DNA of 64,000 bases from Neurospora tetrasperma FGSC 2508. Lineage: Eukaryota; Ascomycota; Sordariomycetes; Sordariales; Sordariaceae. Below, piece after piece: positions 48,701-64,000 of the stretch (positions within the stretch are counted from its first letter, which is position 1; the number at the start of each line of letters is the position of its first letter). The notes under the pieces were generated by a model. It ran no database searches, was not told the origin of the DNA, and saw nothing but the letters and a program-made list of their open reading frames with translations. The stretch lies in NCBI RefSeq assembly GCF_000213175.1, contig NW_009799100.1, forward strand, positions 1,161,356 to 1,225,355. Direction: 5' to 3'. The translations under genes and the position numbers were made by a program.

Positions 48701-51700
48701 GAGAAAGAAGAAGGGAAAGACCAGTGAGACCGTACCACCGCCGCCACCGCCGCCTCCTGAACTTTCCCAGAGATCCAAATCATCAAAGTACGACAAGGAG
48801 GATGAATACGACTTGTACAGTGCTTCATCGTCGAAGAAGAGCAAGAGGGATAAGAAGGGGTATACCGAACGTGTACCATCCCCGGAGCCATATGTCTCTG
48901 AACCAGTGGAGGAGGTCATCTCCGAGCTGGAGGAGCCAGAGCCCGAGTTTGATGCGGAACCCGAGCTGGAAGCACAACCTGAAGACACTGCTGCGTCGGA
49001 TCGCGAAGACAGACCATCACATGACGAATGGGGCTACTCTAAGAGAGACAAAGACAAGAAAAAGAAGAAGAAGGGCACTGAAATAGAAGTCAAGTCTAAA
49101 ACTGAGTCCAGGTCAAGTCGAAAGCCGGAGCCAGAACCCGAGCCCGACTCGAAACGGAAGAAAGCCAAAGACAGCATTTGGAGCTTGTCTAGTGACCCAA
49201 AGAAGGACAAAAAGAAGAGGAGAGGCGAGTTGGATGAGGACAGCAAGCCGCTAGCTTCACCTGCACCTGATCCGCCTGATGTCTGGGACGACGACTATCA
49301 GGACCAGAAGAAGAAAAGCGCCATCTCAGACGCATGGGCTAATTACTCGAACAAGGATAAGAAGAAGGGCAAAAACGCCGTAGATGTCCTCATGGGGCTA
49401 AACAAATCGGGAGATCCACTAGCTGACTCAGCTCGGCAATCACCGCCAAGCCCTTCTCACCGTCCCGGTGGCTTCTTCGAATCCTGGGAAACCGACAGTG
49501 ACCATGACGACCACCATAAACACAGAAAGCGGTCCAAGGACAGTTCACAAAAGCCTTACAGCATCGAGGAGCCTACTTTAGACGACGTCTGGGGCGCTAC
49601 CATGTCCAGCAAGCGCAAGAAGAAGGCTAATGCCGGCACCGACAACGCACCGGTGGAGGTTGTGGTGGACCATGTACCGGACCCCATCCAGCCGGGCTTT
49701 GTGGAGGGAAGCAGGGACGACAAATACAACCAGGATGACAGCAAACCAGAAAGCAACAGCTATGGCAGCAGTTTCTGGGGATGGGGCGGCTTCGCCAAGA
49801 GCAGCAGCAAATCATCCAATAAGGAGTCGTCGCTTCATGACGAGCCAGCACCACCTCCGCCACCACCACCGGCACCAACACCTCCACTAGACGAACCAGA
49901 GCTCGACATTTGGGCTGATGACGATGACGAACCTCAGCCGGTTGTCAAGGCCGAGAAAGAGGACAAGAAAAAGTCCAAGGATAAGAAGTCGAAGGACAAG
50001 GAGCCCAAACTCAGCGAGAAAGAGCTGAAGAAGCTAGAGAAGGAAAAGAAGAAGGCCGAGAAAGAGGAAGCGAGGCGCAGACTCAAGGAGGCCAAGGAGC
50101 TGGAGGAAGAATTGAAACGTAATGCTAGAGAAGCAAAGGAGTTGGATGAGGCCTTGAGGCGTAAGGCTGAAAGGGAGAGGGAGTTGGAGGAGCAAGCTCA
50201 GCGTGAAGCCGAAGAGCAAGCAGCCCGCGAGGAAGAGGAGCGAAGACTGCAGGAGGAAGAAGAGCAGAGACAACGGGAAGAAGAAGAGCGTCGACTCCAA
50301 GAAGAGGAGGCGTGTCGACAACGGGAGGCCGAAGAGCAAGCTCGGATCGCCGAAGAAGAGGCTCGCATTGCTGCCGAGGAGCAAGCACGCCAGGATGAGG
50401 AAAAGAAACTTGCAAAAGAGAAGGCCAAGCTCGATGAAGAAGCAGCGGAGCTTGAAACACTGAGGCTCAAGAAGGAGAAAACGCCTCGAAGATTCACGAT
50501 GAGAGAGCAGCGCCGGCTCGACATCCTTGCTAGCAAATTCGAGGAGATTGCGCGCAAGCGGCAAGAAGAGGAAGATGAGCGGCAACGAGCAGAAGAAGAA
50601 GCAGCCCGTATTGCCGAAGAAGAGGCTCGCCTTGCTGCTGAAGAACAGGCTCGGAAGGAGGAGGAAGAGAGAATTGCCAGAGAAGTAGCAGAACTTGAAG
50701 AGGAGGAGGCTGAATTTCAGGCACTCAGGTTCAAGAAGGCCAACTCGCCGAGGAGGTTTACAACAAAGGACCAACAGAGGCTTCAGCAGATCATCAAGCA
50801 ACACAGAGAGAGGAAACGCCTCAAGCAAGAGGAAGAGGAACGCAAGCAACGAGAGGAGGAAGAGGAGAGGCAACGGCAGGCTGAAGAAGAAGCCCGTCTT
50901 GCTGCTGAAGAACAGGCGCGGAAAGATGAGGAGGCCAGGCTTGCGGAAGAAGCGAGGATCGCAGAGGAGGAAGCGAGGATTGCGGAGGAAGAAGCACTAC
51001 TCGCGAAGGATGAGGCCGAACTTGAGACCCTTACAAACAAGAAGGCAAAAACGCCTCGTCGATTTACTCTCATGGACGGACGGAGGCTCGACGTCCTTAC
51101 CAAGGATGTCAACCGGCGACGAGACGAGAAGGCTGCTCGAGAGGCTGCGAAGAAGGCTGCGGAGGAGGCTTCGCCAGAGGCTGCAGACCAGCCCGGAGAC
51201 GAATGGCAAGATGCAGATGAAGGCCAAGGTCAAAGCAACGGCGAAGACCCCGAAGCAGCTGCTCTCAAGGAAGCAACAGAGAGGGCCATTCGTCAAGCGG
51301 AGGAGGAGGCCGAAGCCAAGCAGACAAAGAAGTCGAGCAGAGCCAAGGGCAAATCCAAGGCTGATCCACTCGATGACATGCAGCTCACTCCCGAGCAGGT
51401 GGACGAGTTGCTCGGAGACTCATCGAAACGGGACAAGAGTGTGGACAGCCAACCTAAGGAGGATAAACCTGATACCAACAACCACGCGCCTGGCGGGTTC
51501 AGCCTTTGGGGAGCTGCCAAGAGGGGCATCTTTGGGTTTGGAGGAGGCGGAGGGTGGGAAGACCACAATGTGCAGCCTGGTGCTCCGGAACCTGAGCCGT
51601 CGGCCGAAGATAACGAGGCAGCCATGGCTGCTGGTGGTGTGATTGGAGGCGTTCCTCCTGAGCTATGGGATGCAACCCCCAAGGCCGTCTCACCGTCGCC

Positions 51701-54700
51701 TGAACCAACCGCTGAGCCAGTGGCCTACCCCGCCAAGCCCACCAAGTCCAAGAAGGCTGCGGGGAGCAAGAGCAAGAGCAAGATTGCCGATCGCCTGCGC
51801 GTCTTCGAGTCACTTGACGCCGGGGCCGCGACACCTGCTGATACCGATGGTGGCCCGCCGCCAGCCGCACCATCGACACCACCACCACAGCACTCTGGCT
51901 ATCCCCCTCCCCCGCCCGCGCCATATTTGGTGCGCTCGCCACCGTCACCTGCCATCTCACCCGTTGTCGCAGTTGCCGTGTCTCCGCCAGCGCAGAGAGA
52001 GGAACGACGAAAGTCATCAAGAAGGAGCAGAGATAAAGACAGAGGCTATTTGCGCGACGACGATAACGACTATTATCTATCGGTCCCTCCACCTCCGCCT
52101 CCACCGCCGCCTGTTGTTGCGCCGTCGGGCGCACCACCTGGGGGTTTCCCCGGCGGATTTCCGATCGACGACGACGACGACGACGACGACGATCACCGAC
52201 CCAGTCGCGACATGCATGGTGACCATCATGACAACGACCCCGAAAACCACCGAGAACCTGAACTTGTCGATTCTGCAGCCGAACGGAGAGCAAAGAGACG
52301 ATCCAAAAGGATCTCACCTGAAGGTGTCGAGTTCGACTTGCCGCCTGCACCGCCCTCGCCCCCACCTGTCGCGCCCGATGCGCCAATTGACGACGAAATG
52401 GCAGAGTCAAGATCGCCTCGAAAGGAAAGGCCCAAGATCAACCGCCAAGGTACAGCTTGGGGTATGGAAGGGAAGAAGCCATCTTCGAGGCCCAAGATCG
52501 AACGAGAGGCAAGCGCAAAGAAAAGGACGGCGCACATCGAGACGCCCGAGAAGCCACCACGGTTCAGAGAGAAGGATGCGGCGGCGGCCGTAGCAGCGCC
52601 AGCTCCGATGCAAGCGCGCTTCGCTAGCGTCTTCACCAGTACCCCTCCACTGTCGCGATCCATGTCCCAGCGCGAGAAGCGACTTGGTCCCAACGGCAAG
52701 CCCATCGCACGCAGATACTCGGATAGCACCAATGCCATCGTCAATCCTCCTGTTCCTCCTGCTGCTGCTTCCCCTCCGCCAGAAGATATCTCATCAAAGG
52801 CGGCAAAGGTCTTGGGTGTCGGTGCCCGCGGTCTCGGGGTTGGCCTTGGCCTTGCGAATGGAATTCTTTCCCATGGCTTTGGGCGAGGTGCTCCTGCTGC
52901 GCCTACACGCAACAAGCCGAGTAAGTTTTTGTGTTGCCTTTTGTTGCAAGACAACGATGTCGCTAACACATGTTTGTGCGACAATGCAGACTTGAACGAT
53001 GACACGCCTGTGTCCGGTGCTAATGATCCTGATTTCAGCCCGACCAAGTCAGAACGCCGCAGGGCAAAGGTATGCGACAGCCCAACATTCGCCGCGTCGC
53101 AATCGAATCAGTCAGTTACTAATTACAAGTCGCAACAACAGCAATACATGTCCGAGGATGACCACGTCATGTTCGAGATGCCCGAAGCTGCACCCCCCGC
53201 TCGCCCCCCAGTTCGCCGCGTTAGCACCAGCAACGCCAACAAGAAGTCGGGCTTCAGCCTGTTTGGCGTCTTTGGCTCGAAGCAACAGCAAGAACCGCCG
53301 CCCCGCCCCGAACCTCCTCGTCGAAGCCGAACAGTTCCTACATACCAGACTACAGATGATGAAGGTGGCCGGCACCCCGCAGCCGCATTCGTCCCCGAGA
53401 CCGACGCCGAGCGCGAAGCCCGCAGAGCCGCCCGTCGCGCACGCCGCGCAGAGAAAGAGGCAGCCGAGAGAGGCGCCGCCATACATTCCGCTGAAGAGGC
53501 TCGTCGCCAAAAGGACGAAGCCCGTCGCGAACGTCGCAGAAAACAGGAGGAAGAGGAAGAGGCTCGGAGGCTAGAAGAGAAGGAAGCCCGTCGTGCCGAA
53601 CGAAGAGCCCGCAAAGCAAGAGAGGAAGACGATCGCCGTGCCAGAGAAGAGGAAGAACGCCGAGCTGAAGACCAAAGAGAAGCGGAGCGCGCCGAGCGGA
53701 GGAGGATACGGGCCGAACGAGCTGCTGCCGAGGCCGAAGCCGGACATCGTGACGTCAATGGCGGTAGACAACAAGATGAGCGGCGACGAGCCACCCGGCG
53801 TATGCCTCCTGAGTCTGACCGTGAGCACGACCGCGACCGCGAAGATGACGAGGAACGGCGAAGGAGAAAAGAGGCCCGCCGTGCTGCCAAGGCCGCTCAG
53901 CTTGCTGCTGAAGCTGCTGCCGATGAGATGGACAGGGCCAGGAGGGAGCGGAGGCCGAGAGAAAAGAGCACGGCCAGACCCGAACCACCGAGAGATGCGC
54001 TGCCAGATGAATACGTCTATCCAACCTCAAGACAGCAATCCAAGGCTTGGAAGCAGGGGCAAGGACAGCATGATGGATGGCCACGCTCGGGAACCACGTC
54101 GTGGGTCAAGGACCATGCTGAAGCTCCTGCTCCCCCATCGCCGCCCGGGCCTTTGGGTGCCTTTGTCAACGACCATGCCAACGGACATGCCAATGGTGGT
54201 GCGCCACCACCGCCACCTCCTCCTGCTGTTATGCGTCATGAGCTAGATGAGGAAGAGGCTGCTCGGCATGCAAGAAGAGAACGAAGAGCGCGCAGGGAGC
54301 AAAAGTACCACGCGGCTCAAGCGGCCGCTGAGGAAGCCGAGCGCGAGCGAGACCGTGAAAGGGGAGATGCGGCGTACATCAGTGCGCATGATGATGAGAG
54401 GAGACGGACGAGAAGGAGAAGAGGCGATGAAGAACGACCTGATCGCGCTGTACGTGAGCGTGAGCGTGACCATGCTCGACAGCAGCAGCGAGACCACAGA
54501 GATCGCGACCCCCGAGACCGTGCCGAACGCAGTCAGCGCGATCGAGACCAACGCGAGTATTACAGCGCTCGCGACGACCGGGAACAGCTTCCTCGGCCTC
54601 GGGAGCGGAAGCGCGGGGAACGGGCGGCCGATTACGACGACCGTGATCCCCGCGCGGAGAGGGGAGACAGGGGAGACAGAGGAGACCGTGGGGGGGACCG

Positions 54701-54821
54701 GACTGGATCCGGCTCCGGCAGTGATGGGAGGGAGAACAGGAAGAGTGGCGGTGGCGGGCCTGGAGATCAGGGTACTACGCCGAGGAGTAGCTGGTGGAAG
54801 AAGATTGCTAGGTTTGGCTAG
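45770..54821 (+). CDS. Giant charged low-complexity and coiled-coil protein with Trp/Lys repeats
   Basis: Model: exons 45770-45976, 46251-52920 and 52990-54821, 2902 residues. The long frame begins with ATG at 46302, but it stays open upstream to a CACAG acceptor with a GCTAAC branch, and joins in phase to a 69-codon exon with a GTGAGT donor. The last intron (69 nt, GTAAGT) has no stop, so the raw frame reads through it. Residues up to about 1370 hold some 15 degenerate units of an acidic-Trp segment followed by a Lys cluster, with Pro-rich and Glu-Pro spacers. About 1370-1750 is a Glu/Arg/Ala coiled coil containing three PRRFT modules. The rest is disordered: Pro-rich, an Asp run, a second Arg/Glu helix, and an Arg/Asp-rich tail ending WWKKIARFG. 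No enzyme domain is visible. Possible classes are septal-pore-associated disordered proteins, Woronin-body leashins or proteins labelled involucrin-repeat; I cannot assign one. Confidence 0.8.
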
Positions 54822-55617
54822 TGATATTCTCCCAGTGGTTTTCGAATTTGCTTGTTTGCTGATGTATCGAAATTGGTTCGGCTGGAGTTCTGTGTTTGGG
54901 GGAGTTATTGTTGTATGATTTCATGGTTTGGGCCAGCACCATATATGGATGTGGGATGAGTGTGGGAATCAGGCGACATGGAGTTCAAGGGACGTATGAT
55001 TGTGGTTTTCTCTTGGGTCGGTGCAGAGGAGCATGGTGTCTGCCCCTATCCGGTCGCTTGTTACATTTACTTGTTCATGAGAGTGTTTATGATTTGATGA
55101 TATACACGGATGATGACAAAGAGATAATAATGACACCGTTTTAACAACGTCGTACTTTTATGGTTATAAGGTGGATGTTAAAGTTGGTGTAGGAATTGCG
55201 GGGTGTTCTGGAACAAGTACAATCTCTAGTCTCGTTAAGGCATGGAGATATTGCTACAGACAGCTGTTTGAGTTATCTCTGTCGCTGTGTCATTGTGTGC
55301 TCATCGTTATCTTTGCCTGTGCGATGGTTCCTGTGCCGAGAGGTTGGTATATATCGAGTGGTTCGTCTCGTCTCTGTCCTATCTCTCCGAGGCCTTCACT
55401 CACTGATCGATCAGTCTTTAGGCCGTCACCGTCACGATGTACAGCGAAGAAAACATTCCAAAATAGCTCATAATTATTTAGAATCCCCCTTTTCATTTTA
55501 CCCCCTGGGTATATAACTACCAGACATTATCCATTACATAACGTTAAGCATGTCAACCAAAAGACATTCTCATTCACGAATCAAATCCCCCTTTTCCACC
55601 ATCTTCACCAACCCACT
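54822..55617. other. Convergent intergenic region (giant gene / NADase)
   Basis: About 800 bases of presumed 3' UTRs. No gene or repeat is recognised. Confidence 0.5.
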
Positions 55618-59324
<3,707 letters not shown>

Positions 59325-60107
59325 CTATTTCTTGATGCCCTTGCTGTCGAGGAAGGCCTTGAGGATGATGACAAAGTTCTCGAGAGCTGCGAGGTACTCC
59401 TTGAGCTGAGCGTTGACCTTGTCCTGGTCGTCACCGAGCTTGGTGTAGAAGTCCTTACGGTAAGGGCAAGCGCTCATGGCAGCGCTGAAGATGGGCTTGA
59501 TGAGGAAGCTGTGGTGGGGCTTGAGGGTGACATCGTAGGCAGCGCGGAACGAGGTAGAAAGCTCCTGGTCAGCGGCGGCGACGTTGTTGGCAAGACCTTT
59601 GCAAGTGAACTCGAGACCCCTGGAGGTTTGCTTGTTAGTACACCGTTCCTCCTCCTTCTTCTTCTGGAGCCGTCCAGCCTAATGTTCTCTTACCTGACGA
59701 GCCAGAGCAGGGCCTGGCCGGCCTTGTTCTCCTTGGCCTTTTGCTCGTTGTTTACAAGGTCCTGGAGAGTCTCGGACTCGGTAGGGGCGGCAAGAAAACG
59801 CTGGCGGATTTTCTAGAACAGATGGAAGCACATTGTTAGCTGGCTGCACTTGGCGTATGTAAGGAACCTCGGTCAATGCTGGACTGGACAGCTGACGCAC
59901 CTCGACATTGCCGAGCATGTCGCTCTTGACGGGGGAGAAGGCGGCAGAGCCGAGCACATCGAAGATGGAGACTAGCGACTCGGCAGCCTCGAGGAACTCG
60001 GTGGTGGGAATGGCATTGCCCTTGTCGGCCTGGACGGGGACGTCGGTGAAGGAACGCTTGAGGGTGTTGAGGTAGGTACCTCCGGGGGGGATCTGGCCGG
60101 TAGACAT
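59325..60107 (-). CDS. het-c2: Glycolipid transfer protein, HET-C2 family
   Basis: Three exons (60107-59901, 59812-59694, 59619-59325) give 206 residues, the usual GLTP length, with introns of 88 and 74 nt (GTGCGT and GTAAGA donors). The protein binds a single glycosphingolipid in an all-helical pocket and moves it between membranes in the cytosol. The start MSTGQIPPGGTYLNTLKRSF, the DVLGSAAFSPVKSDMLGN segment (with the sugar-binding Asp and Asn of the family), LLWLVRGLEF (with the conserved Trp) and LKPHHSFLIKPIFSAAMSACPYR (with the conserved His) match HET-C2 of Podospora. There the gene controls vegetative incompatibility. The name must not be confused with het-c of Neurospora, which is an unrelated protein. 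A (CAA)6 stretch lies just upstream in the leader. Confidence 0.95.
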
Positions 60108-61733
60108 GGTGGTGGTGGTGGTTGTTGTTGTTGTTGTTGCGTGGATTGGTCGTGGAGGATGGTGATGACGATGAAGATGGTTAGTTTGAAAAACGAAAGA
60201 GATGAAGAAAGACAAGTCAGATGTTTAGAAGCAGCAACGGACTCGACGGAACGTGGTGGGAAAGGGGGTCGGTCACTCCATGGCGGAGTGGAACAGTGGA
60301 ACTTGAAACTGTCACCATCCCCAATCATTCGACTGTGCCCCGCCCAGAGCTAGGGGACAAGTACCTGAAGGCGGCTGTGCTAGGCTCGCTAGGGCAAAGA
60401 GTACATGTCCTGACACGCGGCAACCAAGAAGGTGCTCCCTCCCCCGCAAATCTGCTGTGTCTCTAGCTCGTCCACTGAAGCCGGTGGTCCCTTTGAAACG
60501 CACGGTGTTGAGGGGGTTACAGAAGGCAGGAATGGAAAAGGAAGATTCAATATTCTGCAGTGATTGACTTGCATGTTTCGAACAACAGAACACACTGTGA
60601 ACCCTTGATGTTGCGATAGGGATGAAAGCTTCCCCTTGCCTTGCTAGAGGTACACTACCTAGCTAGGTAAGTACTCCTTATCGATTAGGGAAGAGTACCT
60701 TTGTGGTTAAGTCAGGCCGCGGTAGGAAGGAACAGGACGATGCTTCTCAACATGACGAGGTTCCATACCGCGGAATTGTAGCCAAGTATTGGTCAGAAGG
60801 GAGCTCAAGACCCACTATTCTGCGCTTGGAGCTCCCCGGTGGATTTCGCGTTCCTGAAAGTCTCGAACTCCCGTCGCCCATGATTGAGGACCTACTCGAG
60901 GCGCAGCTGTTGCCTTGTATCAATTGGACCCTCAAGGCCTCTTCAGAACATGGCAGTTTCTATAATCGACATTGTCAATTTGAGACAATCCAAGTCTGTG
61001 AGCTTCAATCAACGGAACAGCATGCGGTGCACACTCACACAAACACACAGGCCACGCGGTCGCATCAATGCAATGCAATGCGGCAACACAAGAACTGCTA
61101 GCATGACGTCATTCCGAAGCCATGTTAGTGATGATGGTTTACATAGCCGCTTCCCTTTGGTGTTGTTTTTTTCCCTTCAATTTCTTTCACCTAACCCGGT
61201 CTTCCACTTGACGGCTGGACCTTTGCGCCTCTTGTGTAATTGCAGCGACTTCTTCCCTCGGCCAACCAGACTTACGCGGAGCAAGAAAAGGTGATGACCA
61301 AGGCGGATCAGAGATGCCGAGGGTTGGGGAAGTCGCATCACTCGCACGTTATTCCGCCCTAAACCGCCCTCTCCATGTTTCTTGGAACCACCCGAACACC
61401 CTAGGCACACGTAGTATTCAACCTATTCTCGAACGAACCTTGTTTATTCTCCGAGCCAACTTTTCTTTCTCGACGGCATTCTCGTCATCCTCCCCCCCTA
61501 TGTAGTCCAAGCGGGCTTCCCTTCCTTCCACTCAGCATCCTTGTTGCGCTTACCCTTCTGCTTCTTAAAGAACAGGCTTCCGTCGTTTATCTAGAGCAGC
61601 AAGCACCCTACGTACTTTAGCGCCTCCGCCTTACTGGCCTAGAATTCCCAGATACCCCTCCAATTCTTTACAAAAGTCAACATCACATTGTTTCGCCAGA
61701 TTGTGCTTCTGAGGATCAAGCACTGCCACGACA
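60108..61733. other. Divergent promoter region between the GLTP and phospholipase D genes
   Basis: About 1.6 kb. It starts with GGT and GTT repeats (60108-60139), which are ACC and CAA in the GLTP leader. The frame 60703-61101 is not domain-like. No RNA gene is seen. Confidence 0.5.
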
Positions 61734-64000
61734 ATGGCTACCGCTCTGGCTGCAGGTGATCCTGCTCAGAACGGTAAACACGAACATAAAAGGAGCACCA
61801 GCGAAAAGCTCAAGCATCCCTTTCGCGAGCTCCGCGAAAAGCTGGCCAATAGTAGTTTACACGAACATCTGGTCCACGAGAAGCACAAAATCGGAAAGTT
61901 CAAAAACTTGATCAACCCCCAGCATCGCCATGACGAGGAACACGAAATAGCCTGCGACAAAAAGCGAACAAGCATCTGCACCTCCCATCGTTTCGACTCC
62001 TTCTTTCCTGAACGGGATGGCAACAATATCAAGTGGTATGTCGACGGCAGAGACTACTTTTGGGTAAGTTGACTTCCTCTGATCATGCAGATAATTCCAG
62101 CTTACAACCATGCTAGGCTGTCTCTGTAGCTCTCGAAAAGGCAAAAGAGACCATCTACATTGCCGACTGGTGGCTTTCCCCCGAACTCTTCCTGCGTCGT
62201 CCTCCCGCCTATAACCAAGAATGGAGGCTTGACCAGATTCTCAAACGTCGTGCTGAAGCTGGCGTCAAGATCTATGTCATTGTATACCGCGAAGTCGAAG
62301 CCGCAATTACTTGTAATTCTGCCCATACCAAGCATGCCCTCCAGGCACTCTGCCCAGAAGGCTCACCGGGGCACGGAAACATCACGGTCATGCGCCATCC
62401 CGACCACAATGTCCTGGAGAACGTTGCCGACATGACTTTTTACTGGGCCCATCACGAAAAGTTCATTGTCATTGACTACGAGATGGCCTTCATTGGTGGC
62501 CTCGATCTCTGCTTCGGCCGTTGGGACTACCATCAGCACAGCTTGTCTGATATGCACCCTGAAGGCATCGCCAACGAGATCTGGCCCGGTCAAGACTTCA
62601 ACAACAATCGTATCATGGACTTCAAAAACGTTAAGGATTGGAAGCAGAACGAGCTGTCCAAGGCAGAGCATGGCCGTATGCCGTGGCATGATGTCGCCAT
62701 GGGAGTGCTGGGTCCATGTGTCTATGACATTGCTGAACACTTCGTCCTTCGCTGGAATTTCATCAAGCGAGACAAGTACAAGCGTGACAAGCGCTATGAC
62801 TGGATTGAGCTACAAGGCCGGCAAGGCGAAGATGAAGATCTAGTTGGAGTCCAGAGGCCCAGATTTCCCGTGGGCGAGTACGTCGTTCATCCACTCACTC
62901 CCCTCGCCAACAAACCTATCGTCGACCGAGGCACCATACACGCCCAACTCGTCCGCTCCAGTGCTGACTGGTCGAGCGGAATCCTTACCGAACACTCGAT
63001 CCAGAATGCTTACAGCGACATCATTCGCAACGCACAGCACTACGTCTACATCGAGAACCAATTCTTCATCACGGCCACTGGAAAAGAACAATCACCCATC
63101 CACAACACTATAGGCCGCGCCATAGTAGACGCCGTAGTCCGTGCTGCCAAGGAAGGCAGAAAGTTCCGCGTTATCATTCTCATCCCTGCTATTCCTGGCT
63201 TTGCAGGTGACCTTCGCGATAATGCAGCTTTGGGTACCCGTGCCATCATGGACTACCAGTACAAGTCCATCTGCCGTGGAGAGCACAGCATCTTTGAGCA
63301 GATCCGCAAGGAAGGAGTGGATCCCAACCAGCACATCTTCTTCTTCAACTTGCGAAGTTACGATCGACTTAATAGGACCGCTGCCGAGAAAAGAATGGAA
63401 CAAGAAGCTGGAGTGTCGTACCAGGAACTCCAGCGAGCCCAGGCGGAGGAAGTCATGAGTGAAGGAATCCACGGCACCTACGACCCCCAAGGTGGCCGTG
63501 ATTCCCACATGGGCAACCTAAGAGATCAGAAAGACACCCTGCAGGATTCCGAAGAGCAGAAGCACAGCCGTGATGCGAAGAAGCGGTTCGAGGAAGCTAG
63601 GAGCAAGGTAGAAAAGGAAGGGACCGGCGGCGATGAAAAGGTGAGCGCATACGCTAACGCCGACGGCGAGCTGGACGGCAACATCAACGGAGGCCACTTC
63701 AACGGCAGCAACCCGAACGCCTCGGAAACCAGTAGCCCGTCGAGGGCTAAAGACAATACCCGCACCCAGTCCAATTTCACCGTCGCCCACCACGCGATGG
63801 CCCACACAGGATCCGTGGCCGATGTCACTTGGAACGGCGACCCGGAGGACGAAATCAACAACTGGATTCAGGAGGAGCTCTACGTGCACGCCAAGGTGCT
63901 CATCGCGGACGACCGCATCGTCATCTGCGGCTCCAGCAACCTCAACGATCGCAGCCAGCTGGGCTATCACGACAGCGAGTTGAGCATCATCATGGAGGAC
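61734..64000 (+). CDS. Phospholipase D (3' end outside the window)
   Basis: Exon 1 is 61734-62063 and exon 2 runs from 62117 to the window edge, with no stop seen; 738 codons are visible. The 53-nt intron has a GTAAGT donor. The enzyme hydrolyses phosphatidylcholine to phosphatidic acid and choline. Both HKD motifs are present: HEKFIVID (His at about residue 223) followed by GGLDLCFGRWD, and HAKVLIADD (His at about 701) followed by GSSNLNDRS. Between them is YIENQFFI, the conserved segment of eukaryotic PLDs, and a long charged insert (about 530-680). There are no PX or PH domains at the N-terminus, which only has a Lys/His-rich segment, so this is the short fungal PLD type and not the Spo14-like form. 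Confidence 0.93.

Noticed and set aside
50034-50873. 279-residue Leu/Phe-rich minus frame inside the giant gene
   Set aside because: It is the antisense reading of Glu/Lys/Arg codons and only looks membrane-like because of that.

Overview
The window is nuclear DNA of a filamentous ascomycete, most likely Neurospora or a close relative such as Sordaria. The evidence is short introns (about 53-120 nt, with GTRNGT donors and CTAAC/CTGAC-type branch sites), an alternative oxidase of 362 residues that looks almost identical to Neurospora AOD-1, and a HET-C2-type glycolipid transfer protein. I cannot name the species. All gene models are mine: I joined open frames at splice consensus sites and checked that the phase closes. 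There are 18 protein-coding genes, one of them running off the right edge. I saw no tRNA, rRNA or CRISPR.

Left part (1-21 kb): an AT-hook acidic protein (-), the ENA-type Na+-exporting P-type ATPase (+), dolichol-phosphate mannose synthase (+), a FabG-like SDR (-), a CSN8/PSMD8/EIF3K-domain protein (+), a GPI-type CFEM protein (-), a MITE-like element with 27-bp perfect terminal inverted repeats, an MFS transporter (+) and a membrane histidine-phosphatase-superfamily protein (-).

Middle (21-42 kb): peroxisomal 2,4-dienoyl-CoA reductase ending in SKL (-), a Rad60/Esc2-like SUMO-like-domain protein (+), PNO1 (-), an Mdm31/32 mitochondrial protein (+), eIF3j (-), alternative oxidase with a CGG-N7-CGG site upstream (+), the calcineurin-responsive factor CRZ1 (+) and a DUF7053-like protein (-) with a (TTG)51 tract just upstream of its start.

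Right part (42-64 kb): a gene-poor stretch, then an 8.7-kb coding sequence for a giant, charged, low-complexity and coiled-coil protein (+), a secreted TNT-type NADase (-), glycolipid transfer protein HET-C2 (-) and a phospholipase D (+, cut by the window edge).

Functional links: CRZ1 and ENA ATPase are textbook members of one pathway (calcineurin, salt and pH stress) and lie about 33 kb apart, but nothing shows a cluster. Most other genes are ordinary housekeeping genes. The less explained items are the giant repeat protein, the nested inverted-repeat element, the very long trinucleotide tract, and the upstream ORFs before the ena-1 and mdm31 starts.
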